Below, piece by piece: positions 18,089 through 25,235 of a stretch of DNA of 64,000 bases. The translations under genes and the position numbers were made by a program. Numbering within the stretch: the stretch's first letter is position 1; every line of letters starts with the position of its first letter. This stretch comes from Acidobacteriota bacterium (lineage in GTDB: Bacteria > Acidobacteriota > Terriglobia > Bryobacterales > UBA6623). Location of the stretch: positions 1,343,896 to 1,407,895 of the forward strand of contig WGMB01000003.1 of assembly GCA_016125275.1 (NCBI GenBank), written 5' to 3'. The notes beneath the pieces were generated by a model that saw only the letters and a program-made list of their open reading frames with translations, made no database searches and was not told the DNA's origin.

Positions 18089-18094
18089 AGTATA
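18089..18094 (-). promoter_or_regulatory. -10 box TATACT, leaderless start of the DUF457-like gene
   Basis: On the minus strand TATACT ends 8 nt before the GTG at 18080. The same A/T-rich core lies only about 10 nt upstream of the divergent glycosyltransferase start, so the two promoters must overlap. Confidence 0.5.
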
Positions 18095-18102
18095 GGTTCG
18101 AG

Positions 18103-19260
18103 TTGCTGATTCTCACGGTCTTGGCCGCCCTCCTCGTCGTCGGCGGGTCGGTTTTCTACGGCCTCAACGTGCTGGCTTGCCTGGCGTTGCGGCGCAGGCG
18201 GCCGTTCGGCGGGAAGGCTCCGCGACCCAGGATCTCCGTGCTCAAGCCGCTGGCGGGCCTCGATCTCGGCCTCGAGCGGAATCTGCGTACGTTCTTCGCG
18301 CTGGACTACCCGGACTTCGAGCTGTTGTTTGCCACGCGCGGCCCCGACGACCCGGCCGCCACTGTGGCGCGGGCGCTGATCGCCGAGCATCCGCAATGCA
18401 ACGCCCGCTTTGTGGTGGCCGGCGAGCCGCCGTCGGTCGAGGACTACCCCAACGCCAAGAACTGGTCCCTGCTGCGGCTCGCCGAGCAGGCGTCGGGCGA
18501 GATTTTGGTGATCTCCGACAGCGACATCCGGGCCGCACCCGGCGACCTGGCCGCGCTGGCCGAGGACTTCGCCGACCCGGCCGTGGGAGTCGTCACCTGC
18601 CCCTACCGAGCCGTACCCGGAGGCGGCGTGTGGTCGTTGCTGGAAGCCATCGGCATGAACACGGAGTTCTGGGGCGGCGTGCTGACAGCGCAGTACCTGG
18701 GGCCGATGGACTTTGCCGTGGGGCCGACGATGGCCTTGCGGCGCGCCTGCCTGGAGGAGATGGGCGGCTTTGAAGCCACCCGAGACCACCTGGCCGAGGA
18801 CTTCATCCTGGGCCATGAGGCGCGCCGCCTGGGCTGGCAGGTGCGGCTGTCGCGTCAGGTGGTGGAGCACCACATCGGCGCCCAGGGGTTCTGGGCGAAT
18901 CTGGGGCATCGGCTGCGCTGGTACCGCTCTACGCGGCGGTCACGGCCGGCCGGCTACGTGCTGCAGGTGTTCACGTATCCGCTGCCGTTCGCGCTGGCCT
19001 TGCCGTGGCTGACCGGCGGCGCCGGCTGGAGTTGGGCTCTGCTCGCGGCGTGCGGGCTGGCGCGCACGGCGGCGGCCTGGGCGACGGCGAGCTTGCTGGG
19101 CGACCGCTTGCTGCGGCGCTGGTTCCCGCTGCTGCCGCTGCAGGACCTGTTGAGCTTTGTGGTCTGGGTCCTGGCCTTCCACGGCAATACGGTCACTTGG
19201 CGGGGACGCGTCTTCGAGCTGACGCGGGAAGGCAGGCTGCGGGCTCGCCCTGGGCTATAA
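18103..19260 (+). CDS. HpnI / ceramide-glucosyltransferase-like enzyme (GT21 type)
   Basis: A 385-residue membrane glycosyltransferase. An N-terminal membrane helix leads to ISVLKPLAGLD, then the acidic motifs SDSDIR (about 138) and AEDFILG (about 231), and finally LRWYRSTRR (about 271), the R-W signature of the ceramide glucosyltransferase family. Two C-terminal membrane helices follow. In bacteria this family includes HpnI, which adds N-acetylglucosamine to bacteriohopanetetrol, as well as glycolipid synthases. The hopanoid role cannot be confirmed because no other hpn gene is in the window. The only in-frame start after the upstream stop is TTG at 18103 (or CTG at 18106). Confidence 0.78.
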   Translation: MLILTVLAALLVVGGSVFYGLNVLACLALRRRRPFGGKAPRPRISVLKPLAGLDLGLERNLRTFFALDYPDFELLFATRGPDDPAATVARALIAEHPQCNARFVVAGEPPSVEDYPNAKNWSLLRLAEQASGEILVISDSDIRAAPGDLAALAEDFADPAVGVVTCPYRAVPGGGVWSLLEAIGMNTEFWGGVLTAQYLGPMDFAVGPTMALRRACLEEMGGFEATRDHLAEDFILGHEARRLGWQVRLSRQVVEHHIGAQGFWANLGHRLRWYRSTRRSRPAGYVLQVFTYPLPFALALPWLTGGAGWSWALLAACGLARTAAAWATASLLGDRLLRRWFPLLPLQDLLSFVVWVLAFHGNTVTWRGRVFELTREGRLRARPGL

Positions 19261-19261
19261 T
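19256..19261 (+). promoter_or_regulatory. -10 box TATAAT for the cytochrome gene
   Basis: A perfect TATAAT that includes the TAA stop of the preceding glycosyltransferase. A start about 7 nt downstream would give a short leader carrying the Shine-Dalgarno AAGGAGA. No good -35 is visible. Confidence 0.55.
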
Positions 19262-19292
19262 GTGCGTTCCCACAAGGAGAAGCAACCGCACT

Positions 19293-19706
19293 ATGAAGCA
19301 ACTCGCACTACTGGCCGCTCTGGCCCTGACGGTTTCGGCCGGACTCTTCGCCGCCGATCACGAATACAAGAAGATCGCCACCGTGCACGACATCATGGAA
19401 GCGATCGTGAAGCCCAACATGGATCTGCTGGCCGAGATGAAGAAGTCCGGCGGCCCCTCGGACGAGAAGCAGTGGAAGCAGGCCAACCGCGCCGCCTCGA
19501 TCATCGGCGAAGGCGCCGAGCTGATGCTGCTCGACGGCCGCATCAAGGATCAGGCCTGGGAAGACGGCGCCAAGATGGCGATCGACGGCGCGCAGAAGTC
19601 GATGACCGCGGCGATGCGCAAGGACACCAACGCCTGGATGGAGAGCCTGAACGGCATCGGCGGCGGCTGCCGGACCTGCCACAAGGTCCACAAGCCCAAG
19701 AAGTAG
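19293..19706 (+). CDS. Periplasmic monoheme cytochrome c, c'-like
   Basis: A 137-residue exported cytochrome. The Sec signal ends at GLFAADHEYK. The mature part is helical, and the single heme motif CRTCH (residues 126-130) lies near the C-terminus, as in the four-helix-bundle cytochrome c' / c-556 group. It would carry electrons or bind small gases in the periplasm. Shine-Dalgarno AAGGAGA precedes the ATG at 19293. A bidirectional terminator separates it from the convergent ferredoxin gene. The next-door ferredoxin is cytosolic, so a direct partnership is unlikely. Confidence 0.83.
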   Translation: MKQLALLAALALTVSAGLFAADHEYKKIATVHDIMEAIVKPNMDLLAEMKKSGGPSDEKQWKQANRAASIIGEGAELMLLDGRIKDQAWEDGAKMAIDGAQKSMTAAMRKDTNAWMESLNGIGGGCRTCHKVHKPKK

Positions 19707-19735
19707 TCTCCCCACAGCCTGGGAACGAAACGAGA

Positions 19736-19768
19736 AACGGCCCGCCGAATGCGCTTCGGCGGGCCGTT
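19736..19768. terminator. Strong bidirectional terminator hairpin
   Basis: AACGGCCCGCCGAA and TTCGGCGGGCCGTT form a perfect 14-bp stem with a TGCGC loop, between the convergent cytochrome (ends 19706) and ferredoxin (ends 19793) genes. The A/T flanks of the stem allow termination in either direction. Confidence 0.8.
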
Positions 19769-19792
19769 CCAGTTCCTTGGGTTGCCGCTGCG

Positions 19793-20053
19793 CTACTTCT
19801 GGTAGAAGGCGGAGTTCTTGTCCGTGAACTCGTCCCACTTCTCCGGCAGATCTTCTTGAGCGAAGATCGCCGAAACGGGGCAGACCGGAACACACGCGCC
19901 GCAGTCGATGCACTCGTCCGGGTCGATGTAGAGCATCTCTTCGTTGTCGAAATCGGACTCGTCCGACTTCGGGTGGATGCAATCGACCGGGCAGGCGTCA
20001 ACGCAAGCGGTGTCTTTGGTGCCGATGCAAGGCTCGGCGATCACGTAGGCCAT
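19793..20053 (-). CDS. fdxA: 7Fe (3Fe-4S/4Fe-4S) ferredoxin
   Basis: An 86-residue cytosolic electron carrier. The first cluster site is C-x7-C-x3-CP (Cys9, Cys17, Cys21). Its middle position, occupied by Cys in 8Fe ferredoxins, is Thr here, which is what a 3Fe-4S site needs. A PVDCI cysteine follows. The second site, CIDCGACVPVCP, binds a 4Fe-4S cluster. Length and sequence (MAYVIAEPC, then MLYIDPDEC) match the FdxA type of Mycobacterium and Thermus. The start is ATG 20053 with GGAGG upstream. The upstream TATACT could be its promoter, giving a leader of roughly 50-60 nt. Confidence 0.92.
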   Translation of the reverse strand: MAYVIAEPCIGTKDTACVDACPVDCIHPKSDESDFDNEEMLYIDPDECIDCGACVPVCPVSAIFAQEDLPEKWDEFTDKNSAFYQK

Positions 20054-20160
20054 GTCGGTTCGAATCCTCCGGTGCAATCCGGCCGGCGACCTGTCGTCGC
20101 CGCCGAAGAGTCGGAGTATAGCATGCAGTCCGCCGGATTCGGGCCTGAAGATCCGAGCGG

Positions 20161-20166
20161 TATCAT
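20161..20166 (+). promoter_or_regulatory. -10 box TATCAT before the 103-aa exported protein
   Basis: TATCAT lies 9 nt before the ATG at 20176. AAGG between them could serve as a weak ribosome-binding site if transcription starts early. Confidence 0.45.
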
Positions 20167-20175
20167 AAGGCCGCT

Positions 20176-20487
20176 ATGTGGTCTCAAAGCCGGGTTGTAC
20201 TGCTTCTCTGCTTCCTGCTGCTGGCGCCGCTGGCAGGGTCTCAGCAGGCCTCGACCATTCGAGAGGACACCCTGCCGAACGGCAAGTCGCGGAAGCTGGC
20301 GATCATCCGGGACGACTACAAGCACTCGCTCGAAGACGTGACCGAGATCCTGAAGCTGGCGCACGAGCTCGAAGACCAACTGCTGGCCGACACCGAGCAC
20401 GTCGTCAACCTCGACAGCATGAAGAAGGCGGAGCAGATCGAGGAGTTGGCCAAGAGCCTGCAGAAGCGCATGAAGCGGATCTACTAG
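20176..20487 (+). CDS. Small exported helical protein (103 aa)
   Basis: Not recognised. A Sec signal (VVLLLCFLLLAPLAGSQQ) is followed by about 80 charged residues dominated by heptad-like helix: SLEDVTEILKLAHELEDQLL and then AEQIEELAKSLQKRMKRIY. It is probably a small periplasmic coiled coil. It is convergent with the DUF4384 gene, 20 bp apart. Confidence 0.62.
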   Translation: MWSQSRVVLLLCFLLLAPLAGSQQASTIREDTLPNGKSRKLAIIRDDYKHSLEDVTEILKLAHELEDQLLADTEHVVNLDSMKKAEQIEELAKSLQKRMKRIY

Positions 20488-20507
20488 GCTCTCGGCCGGA
20501 ACTCTCC

Positions 20508-21446
20508 CTAGCGGTGCTTGAGCGTCAGCTCCGCGACCACGCGGCTGTCCGGGCCGCCGGACTTGGTCACCACGTAGGCCGCCTTTTCGGCGCGGGCCTC
20601 GTGCCCGGCCGGGCGGCGGTCGCTGTCGGCGCCGGCGTCGGAGTCATCGACCTTCTCGAAGACCAGATCCCGCGCGCCGGCCATGTGCATCGCCAGCACC
20701 ATGGGCGCATCAGACTTGGGCGCCGCCGGCTGGGGCTGCACGGCCTTGGCCGGAGCCGCTCCGTCGCGGAGCTGCCCGATCAGCGTCTCCAGATCGTTCA
20801 CTTTGCTCCGCGACAGCATCACGAAGACCTTCTCTTCGCCGGCCTGGTCGTCGAAGGCGAACCAGCCCCGCGGCGGAACCATGTATTGCTCATCGGGCCG
20901 CACCTGGTGGGCGCCACCGGCGATCTCCGCCGAGGGGAACAGCACGCGCCAGCGCCCCGAGGAGCCCTTGGCGAGGATGTAGAGGTAGGCCATGTCGCTC
21001 GATTCGAGCTGGATCTTGATGCGGTCGCCGGAGTGGAACACGGTGTCCACGTCCACTTCGTCGGCTTCGTACTTCGACGTCTGCCGCAGCAGGGCGTAGC
21101 GCAGCCCGAGGGGCGCATCGACGACGGGACGGTAGACGGGAGCTTGCTCCTGACGCGGCTCGGTCCGCGGTTTCGACTCCGGTCGGGGCTTCGAGTCGGC
21201 CTGGGGCTTGGGGTCGGGGCGCCGGTCGGTTTCGGGCTTCTTCCGCTGGGGCGTCTCGGGCGTTTTCTCGGGAGCCTTGTCGTCGGCCTTGGCCTCCGGG
21301 TTCTCGTTGTAGAAGCGGTCGCGGGCGGCGCGGAACACGTCGCGGGCGCCGAGCATCGGCTCGCCTTCGGCCGCGGAGCCGACCAGGGCCGCGCCGAGAA
21401 AGGCCGCCAGAACTCCGAAAAGGCTCACTCTGTGGTGGTTACGCAT
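20508..21446 (-). CDS. Exported DUF4384 protein
   Basis: A 312-residue exported protein. After the signal (SLFGVLAAFLGAALVGSAA) comes a Pro/Lys/Glu-rich linker (residues about 45-110, with repeated KPETDRRP-like phrases). A DUF4384 domain follows: GLRYALLRQ, FHSGDRIKIQLESSDMAYLYIL, WRVLFPS and MVPPRGWFAFDDQAGEE. DUF4384 commonly accompanies caspase-like or kinase modules in exported or envelope proteins, and a caspase-like gene lies 10 kb away at 31146. The second ATG (21446) is preferred because GAGGG lies 7 nt upstream of it but only 1 nt from the first (21452). Confidence 0.75.
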   Translation of the reverse strand: MRNHHRVSLFGVLAAFLGAALVGSAAEGEPMLGARDVFRAARDRFYNENPEAKADDKAPEKTPETPQRKKPETDRRPDPKPQADSKPRPESKPRTEPRQEQAPVYRPVVDAPLGLRYALLRQTSKYEADEVDVDTVFHSGDRIKIQLESSDMAYLYILAKGSSGRWRVLFPSAEIAGGAHQVRPDEQYMVPPRGWFAFDDQAGEEKVFVMLSRSKVNDLETLIGQLRDGAAPAKAVQPQPAAPKSDAPMVLAMHMAGARDLVFEKVDDSDAGADSDRRPAGHEARAEKAAYVVTKSGGPDSRVVAELTLKHR

Positions 21447-21536
21447 CGTCATACCCTCGTGCGAAAGGTTTTCGCCGCTCTATCCCTAGTGGCGGCATCG
21501 GCGTCGGAAATCCCTCACGGCTTCGGGCGCGGCGGG

Positions 21537-21565
21537 TTGTCAGCACCGCGGCGTTTGCTTATTCT
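21537..21565 (+). promoter_or_regulatory. Sigma-70-type promoter for the Ig-like repeat gene
   Basis: TTGTCA (21537-21542), a 17-nt spacer and TATTCT (21560-21565). Transcription would start near 21572 and give a leader of about 170 nt before the ATG at 21743. Confidence 0.55.
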
Positions 21566-21571
21566 TGGAGA

Positions 21572-21636
21572 GGCGATCGGGCTTCGCAGGAACCGCCGAA
21601 GGGCGGTTCGCGCCCTCCTGCGGCGATCGGCGAAGC
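21572..21636 (+). promoter_or_regulatory. Structured 5' leader with two mutually exclusive folds
   Basis: CGCAGGA (21585-21591) pairs with TCCTGCG (21616-21622) around an ACCGCC/GGCGGT stem with a GAAG loop (21592-21607). Copies of GGCGATCGG flank this fold (21572-21580 and 21622-21630) and contain the self-complementary CGATCG. An alternative pairing, GCTTCG (21581-21586) with CGAAGC (21631-21636), excludes the first. No known riboswitch class is matched. Confidence 0.4.
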
Positions 21637-21742
21637 TGAGTTTCTTCTTTCCCTTGGGCCTGCGGCCGTCGGCTCCCGGCGGGTCGCCCTCCCCCTACCG
21701 GTCTTGTCGCCCCAAGTCGATCTGCGCACAGAGAAGTCGTTG

Positions 21743-24376
21743 ATGAAAAAGCTGTTCCGAAACACGACCTGGCTGCGGCTGGCCGCCTTGATGGCGCTGT
21801 GGGCCGCGCCCAGCGCCCTCGTCGGGCAGACGCTGACGATCACGCCACAGACGATCGACTTCGGATCGGCCAACGTCGGCGAGAGGATCACGAAATTCGT
21901 CTTCCTGATCTCGCAGTCGTCGGCCATCCAGACGGTCTTCGTCGAGAGCAGCAACCAGACCTTTCTGCCCGACCCGCCGTCGGTGCAGCCGGTCGTCAAC
22001 GAGCCGCTGCAGTACAACATCATCTTTCTGCCGCGCGGCGCCGGCCGGGCCACCGGCACCATCACCTTCTACCACCGCGTCAACGGCCAGCGGGTGGACC
22101 TGGGCACGATGGAAGTGTCGGGCGAGGGGCTGTCGCCGTTCGACGTGAGCCCGTCGGAGCTCAACTTCGGGGCTTTGCCGGTAGGCGCGCGCAGCGCACC
22201 GCAGTTCATCCAGCTCAAAGCCACGCAGAACCTGCCTCCGTTCGACGTCTCGGTGCGGGCGGTCAACCCGGACGCCTTCGAGGTTTCGCCCAAGCAAGTC
22301 ACGGTCCCGACGAACGGATTCGCGACGGTCGCGATCACCTTCACGCCGACCGAATCGGCTTCGGCTACGTCGACGGTCCTGTTCAACACGCCGGGCGTCA
22401 CCCTGCCGGTGGTGGTGCGCGGCTCGGGAGTCAGCTTCACCGTCGATCCGCCCGAGCTGGTCCTGCCGACGACGCTGACCGGCTGCGCCTCGACCGGCGT
22501 CTTCGACATCACGCCCTACTCGGAGCTGGACTTCCTGATCTCGCCGCAGAACCGTAACTTCCAGGTCAACCCGAGCTCGGTGGTCACGAACCGTAAGACC
22601 TCCATCGCCGTCACCATTCCCGCGGCGGCGGCCGGCTCGACGAGCGACACGATCGTGATCAACGGGCGCGAGGGCGGCCAGATCACACAGCAGCAGTTGA
22701 TCCCGGCCTCGGTCACGGCGGTCGAGATCCAGCCGACGCCCGGCGCGATCGACTTCGGCGCCGTGCGGCCCGGAGACCCCGCCTCCGAGCGCAGTCTGGC
22801 CATCGTGTCGACCACGCCGGGCACGGAGATCGGGCTCGGCTTGACCGTCAAGTCCAACAACGCGGCCTTCGAGCCGTCGGTGAACGGCTCGGTAGTCACC
22901 ATCCGGTTCTCGCCGGCCACGCAACGCACCTTCAACGGGGTGATCACGGTGGAGGCCACTGCGACGGCTGACGGCGTCTGCGGCCGGACGCTGTCGATTC
23001 CGGTGACCGGCATCGGCGGCAATCCTTCCTTCACCCTGAGCCCATCCACCGTGGCCTTCGGCGAGGTGGGACCGGGGCAGTCGGCGCGGACGCAGGTGAC
23101 GCTCACGAACCGGTCGGCGTCGTCGTTCAGCGGGTCGGTCGCGGTCGACAACGCCGCCTTCTCGATCGGCCGGGTCAACGCGCCGCCCAATGAGACGACC
23201 TCGATCCAGATCGAGCCCGGCGCGGCGCAGCTCTTCGATGTGGCCTTTACGCCGAACCGGACCGGAGCGTTCACGGGCTCGGCGACCTTCCTGCTGACGA
23301 GCGCGGCCGGCGAGACCGCCGTGCTGACCCTGCCGTTGACGGGCGAGAGCCAGGCGATGAGCCTGACCTACGAACTGCTGCAAGGCGGCCAGCCCACCGC
23401 CCTGGCGCCGGGCGCCACCATCACCGCGCCGAAGGTCGCGCTGGGCGCGGACTCCTCCTTCCAGGTGCGGGTGCGCAATGACAGCTCGGAGAGCGCGGTG
23501 ATCTCGGCTATCACCGTCTCCGGAGAAGGCTTCGAGCTCACCGGCTCCTACGCAGGGGTGTCGCTGGCCACCGGGGAGACGCTGAGCTTGCCGCTGCGCT
23601 TTGCGCCGTCCAAGGCCGGCCGCGCCAACTCGACGCTCGCCATCGGCCGTGCGCAGTTCCCCCTCACCGGCGTCGGGCTCCTGCGCAGCGCCCGCATCAC
23701 GGGGCTGCCGGCAGACCTCACGGCGGTCCAGCAATCGGCCCTGGACGTGGAGCTCGAGGACCCGCAGGACGCTCCGCTGGACGGACGACTGGAGCTGGCG
23801 ATCGAGCCTCTGGGCGGCCTGTCCGCCGACCCGGCCGCCCAGTTCGAGGGCGGCGGCGCGACGACCGAGCTCCGCATCCGGCCCGATGAGACCTCGGCCA
23901 GCTTCGACAGCGGGGCAGGGACGATCGGCCTCCAGACGGGTAGCGTGGCCGCCACGCTGAGGGTGACCGCGCGCCTGCTGGCGGACGGCGAGGACGTGAC
24001 GCCGGCCGGCGGGGTGTCCGCAACGGGCCTGCTGGGGACGGCCGCGCCCCGTATCCTCACGGCCGAGGTCGAAGACGTGACGCCCACGGGCTTCACGCTG
24101 CAAGTGGTGGGCGAATCGGTGACCCGGGAAGCGGTTGCGGCGACGGTGGAGCTCGAAGTGCGGCCGGGGGCGCAGGTCAGCGACCCGGTGCGGACGCTGG
24201 AAGGGATCAACGCGGCTTTTGCGGCCTACTTCAGCCAGACCAATGCGTTCGGCGGGCTGTTCCGGCTCACCGCGCCGATCACCTGGACGGGAACGCCCAA
24301 CGGCGTGGCCGCGGTGCGCGTGCGGATCACCAACGCGGCGGGAGAATCGGACGCCGTCGTCGCTCCGCTGCCTTGA
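21743..24376 (+). CDS. Exported Ig-like (ASPM-SPD-2-Hydin / choice-of-anchor) repeat protein
   Basis: An 877-residue exported protein. The signal peptide (MKKLFRNTTWLRLAALMALWAAPSALVGQ in outline) is followed by at least five roughly 100-residue beta-sandwich repeats. They share phrases such as IDFGSANVGE, LNFGALPVGA, IDFGAVRPGD and VAFGEVGPGQ near each repeat start, then ITFTP or VAFTP. This is the pattern of ASPM-SPD-2-Hydin and choice-of-anchor-D domains. The C-terminal 200 residues are a different beta-rich part. Surface adhesion or scaffolding is the likely role, without enzymatic motifs. The ATG at 21743 is chosen for its signal peptide; an in-frame TTG at 21704 is upstream. Confidence 0.83.
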   Translation: MKKLFRNTTWLRLAALMALWAAPSALVGQTLTITPQTIDFGSANVGERITKFVFLISQSSAIQTVFVESSNQTFLPDPPSVQPVVNEPLQYNIIFLPRGAGRATGTITFYHRVNGQRVDLGTMEVSGEGLSPFDVSPSELNFGALPVGARSAPQFIQLKATQNLPPFDVSVRAVNPDAFEVSPKQVTVPTNGFATVAITFTPTESASATSTVLFNTPGVTLPVVVRGSGVSFTVDPPELVLPTTLTGCASTGVFDITPYSELDFLISPQNRNFQVNPSSVVTNRKTSIAVTIPAAAAGSTSDTIVINGREGGQITQQQLIPASVTAVEIQPTPGAIDFGAVRPGDPASERSLAIVSTTPGTEIGLGLTVKSNNAAFEPSVNGSVVTIRFSPATQRTFNGVITVEATATADGVCGRTLSIPVTGIGGNPSFTLSPSTVAFGEVGPGQSARTQVTLTNRSASSFSGSVAVDNAAFSIGRVNAPPNETTSIQIEPGAAQLFDVAFTPNRTGAFTGSATFLLTSAAGETAVLTLPLTGESQAMSLTYELLQGGQPTALAPGATITAPKVALGADSSFQVRVRNDSSESAVISAITVSGEGFELTGSYAGVSLATGETLSLPLRFAPSKAGRANSTLAIGRAQFPLTGVGLLRSARITGLPADLTAVQQSALDVELEDPQDAPLDGRLELAIEPLGGLSADPAAQFEGGGATTELRIRPDETSASFDSGAGTIGLQTGSVAATLRVTARLLADGEDVTPAGGVSATGLLGTAAPRILTAEVEDVTPTGFTLQVVGESVTREAVAATVELEVRPGAQVSDPVRTLEGINAAFAAYFSQTNAFGGLFRLTAPITWTGTPNGVAAVRVRITNAAGESDAVVAPLP

Positions 24377-24394
24377 GCCGGCCTCTCCGGTTGG

Positions 24395-24769
24395 CTAAGG
24401 CTTGAACTCAAACTTCATGCGGCCGACCACAGCGGTCGGATGATCGTTGATCAGCACGGGCTTGAAGCGCCATTGCAGGACGGCCGTCGATGCGGCGTGG
24501 GCCAGCACCGGATTGCCGCTGATGCGCTCCGCCCCGGCGACCGCTCCGGAGGCGTCGACCGAGACGTCGAGAAGCACATCGCCTTCCACACCCATCTTCT
24601 TCGCCATGATGGGATATTCGGGTTCCACGCGCCGGCGGGCGGAGTCCATCAGGACCTCGGCCGCCACGCGCGAGAAGCTCTTCTTTTGGTCCCCCTTGGA
24701 CGCCGGCTCGGCGCCAAACATGGAGGGCACAAGGAATAGGCAGAAGAGCGGCGCGGCGTACGTTCTCAT
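24395..24769 (-). CDS. Stand-alone TonB C-terminal-domain protein, copy 2
   Basis: A 124-residue protein: a signal-like N-terminus (MRTYAAPLFCLFLVPSMFGA) followed directly by a TonB C-terminal domain (RRRVEPEYPIMAKKMGVEG, VLLDVSVDASGAV, AVLQWRFKPVLI). There is no proline-rich spacer, and the N-terminal helix looks cleavable rather than a permanent inner-membrane anchor. The sequence ends FEFKP, as does its neighbour. GGAG is 6 nt before ATG 24769, which decides the start. It is the last gene of the receptor operon, 55 bp after copy 1. Its partner may be an ExbB/D-independent or periplasmic binding function. Confidence 0.82.
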   Translation of the reverse strand: MRTYAAPLFCLFLVPSMFGAEPASKGDQKKSFSRVAAEVLMDSARRRVEPEYPIMAKKMGVEGDVLLDVSVDASGAVAGAERISGNPVLAHAASTAVLQWRFKPVLINDHPTAVVGRMKFEFKP

Positions 24770-24824
24770 GAGAATCTCCATCCACGGCATATCGGCTGCC
24801 GCGGTTGAGTCTCCGGATATTTTT

Positions 24825-25220
24825 TCAGGGCTTGAACTCGAAGGTGAGTCGGGCGATCACGTGCGCGGCTTCGCCGTCGACCTTGATGGGGTCGATCTCC
24901 CACTGCCGCACCGCCTTGAGGACGGCGTTGACCAGCACTGGGTGGCCGTCGACCTTCTCGGCCTCTACCAGCTCGCCTCCGGCGTCGATATCCACGTCGA
25001 TATGAACGACGCCCTGCACGCCCATGCGGCGGGCCATCAGAGGATACTCGGGCTCCACCTTCTTACGGACGGCGCGGAGCACCTTGTCGGCCTCCACTCG
25101 TAGCGCATCCTCAGCGTGCAAAGAACCGCCCCCGACCAGGAAACAGCCCCCGAGCCTAGCCAACAGACGGCGCCGCGTCGAGAGCGACGATTCGAGCCGG
25201 CATTGTGACGTGTGCGTCAT
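24825..25220 (-). CDS. Stand-alone TonB C-terminal-domain protein, copy 1
   Basis: A 131-residue paralogue of the next gene, sharing VEPEYPLMARRMGVQG and the terminal FEFKP. The N-terminus (STRRRLLARLGGCFLVGGGSLHAEDA) has twin arginines and a short hydrophobic stretch, so Tat or Sec export is possible. The domain covers nearly all the mature protein. It starts 15 bp after the receptor's stop, so the genes are co-transcribed. An in-frame GTG at 25226 is an alternative start. The duplication inside one operon suggests two receptors or two binding states. Confidence 0.8.
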   Translation of the reverse strand: MTHTSQCRLESSLSTRRRLLARLGGCFLVGGGSLHAEDALRVEADKVLRAVRKKVEPEYPLMARRMGVQGVVHIDVDIDAGGELVEAEKVDGHPVLVNAVLKAVRQWEIDPIKVDGEAAHVIARLTFEFKP

Positions 25221-25235
25221 GACCACTGCAACCCG

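Noticed and set aside
15268-18909. 1213-codon minus-strand frame
   Set aside because: It is antisense to the DUF1549, DUF1501 and HpnI-like genes, which have clear domains. Long antisense frames are a by-product of high GC.
21566-21640. Glycine-riboswitch-like words (GGAGAG, GCCGAAGG) in the leader
   Set aside because: The conserved 3' half of the glycine aptamer (CUCUCAGG-type segment followed by AAAAGGAC) is absent, and GCCGAAGG is explained by the hairpin loop.
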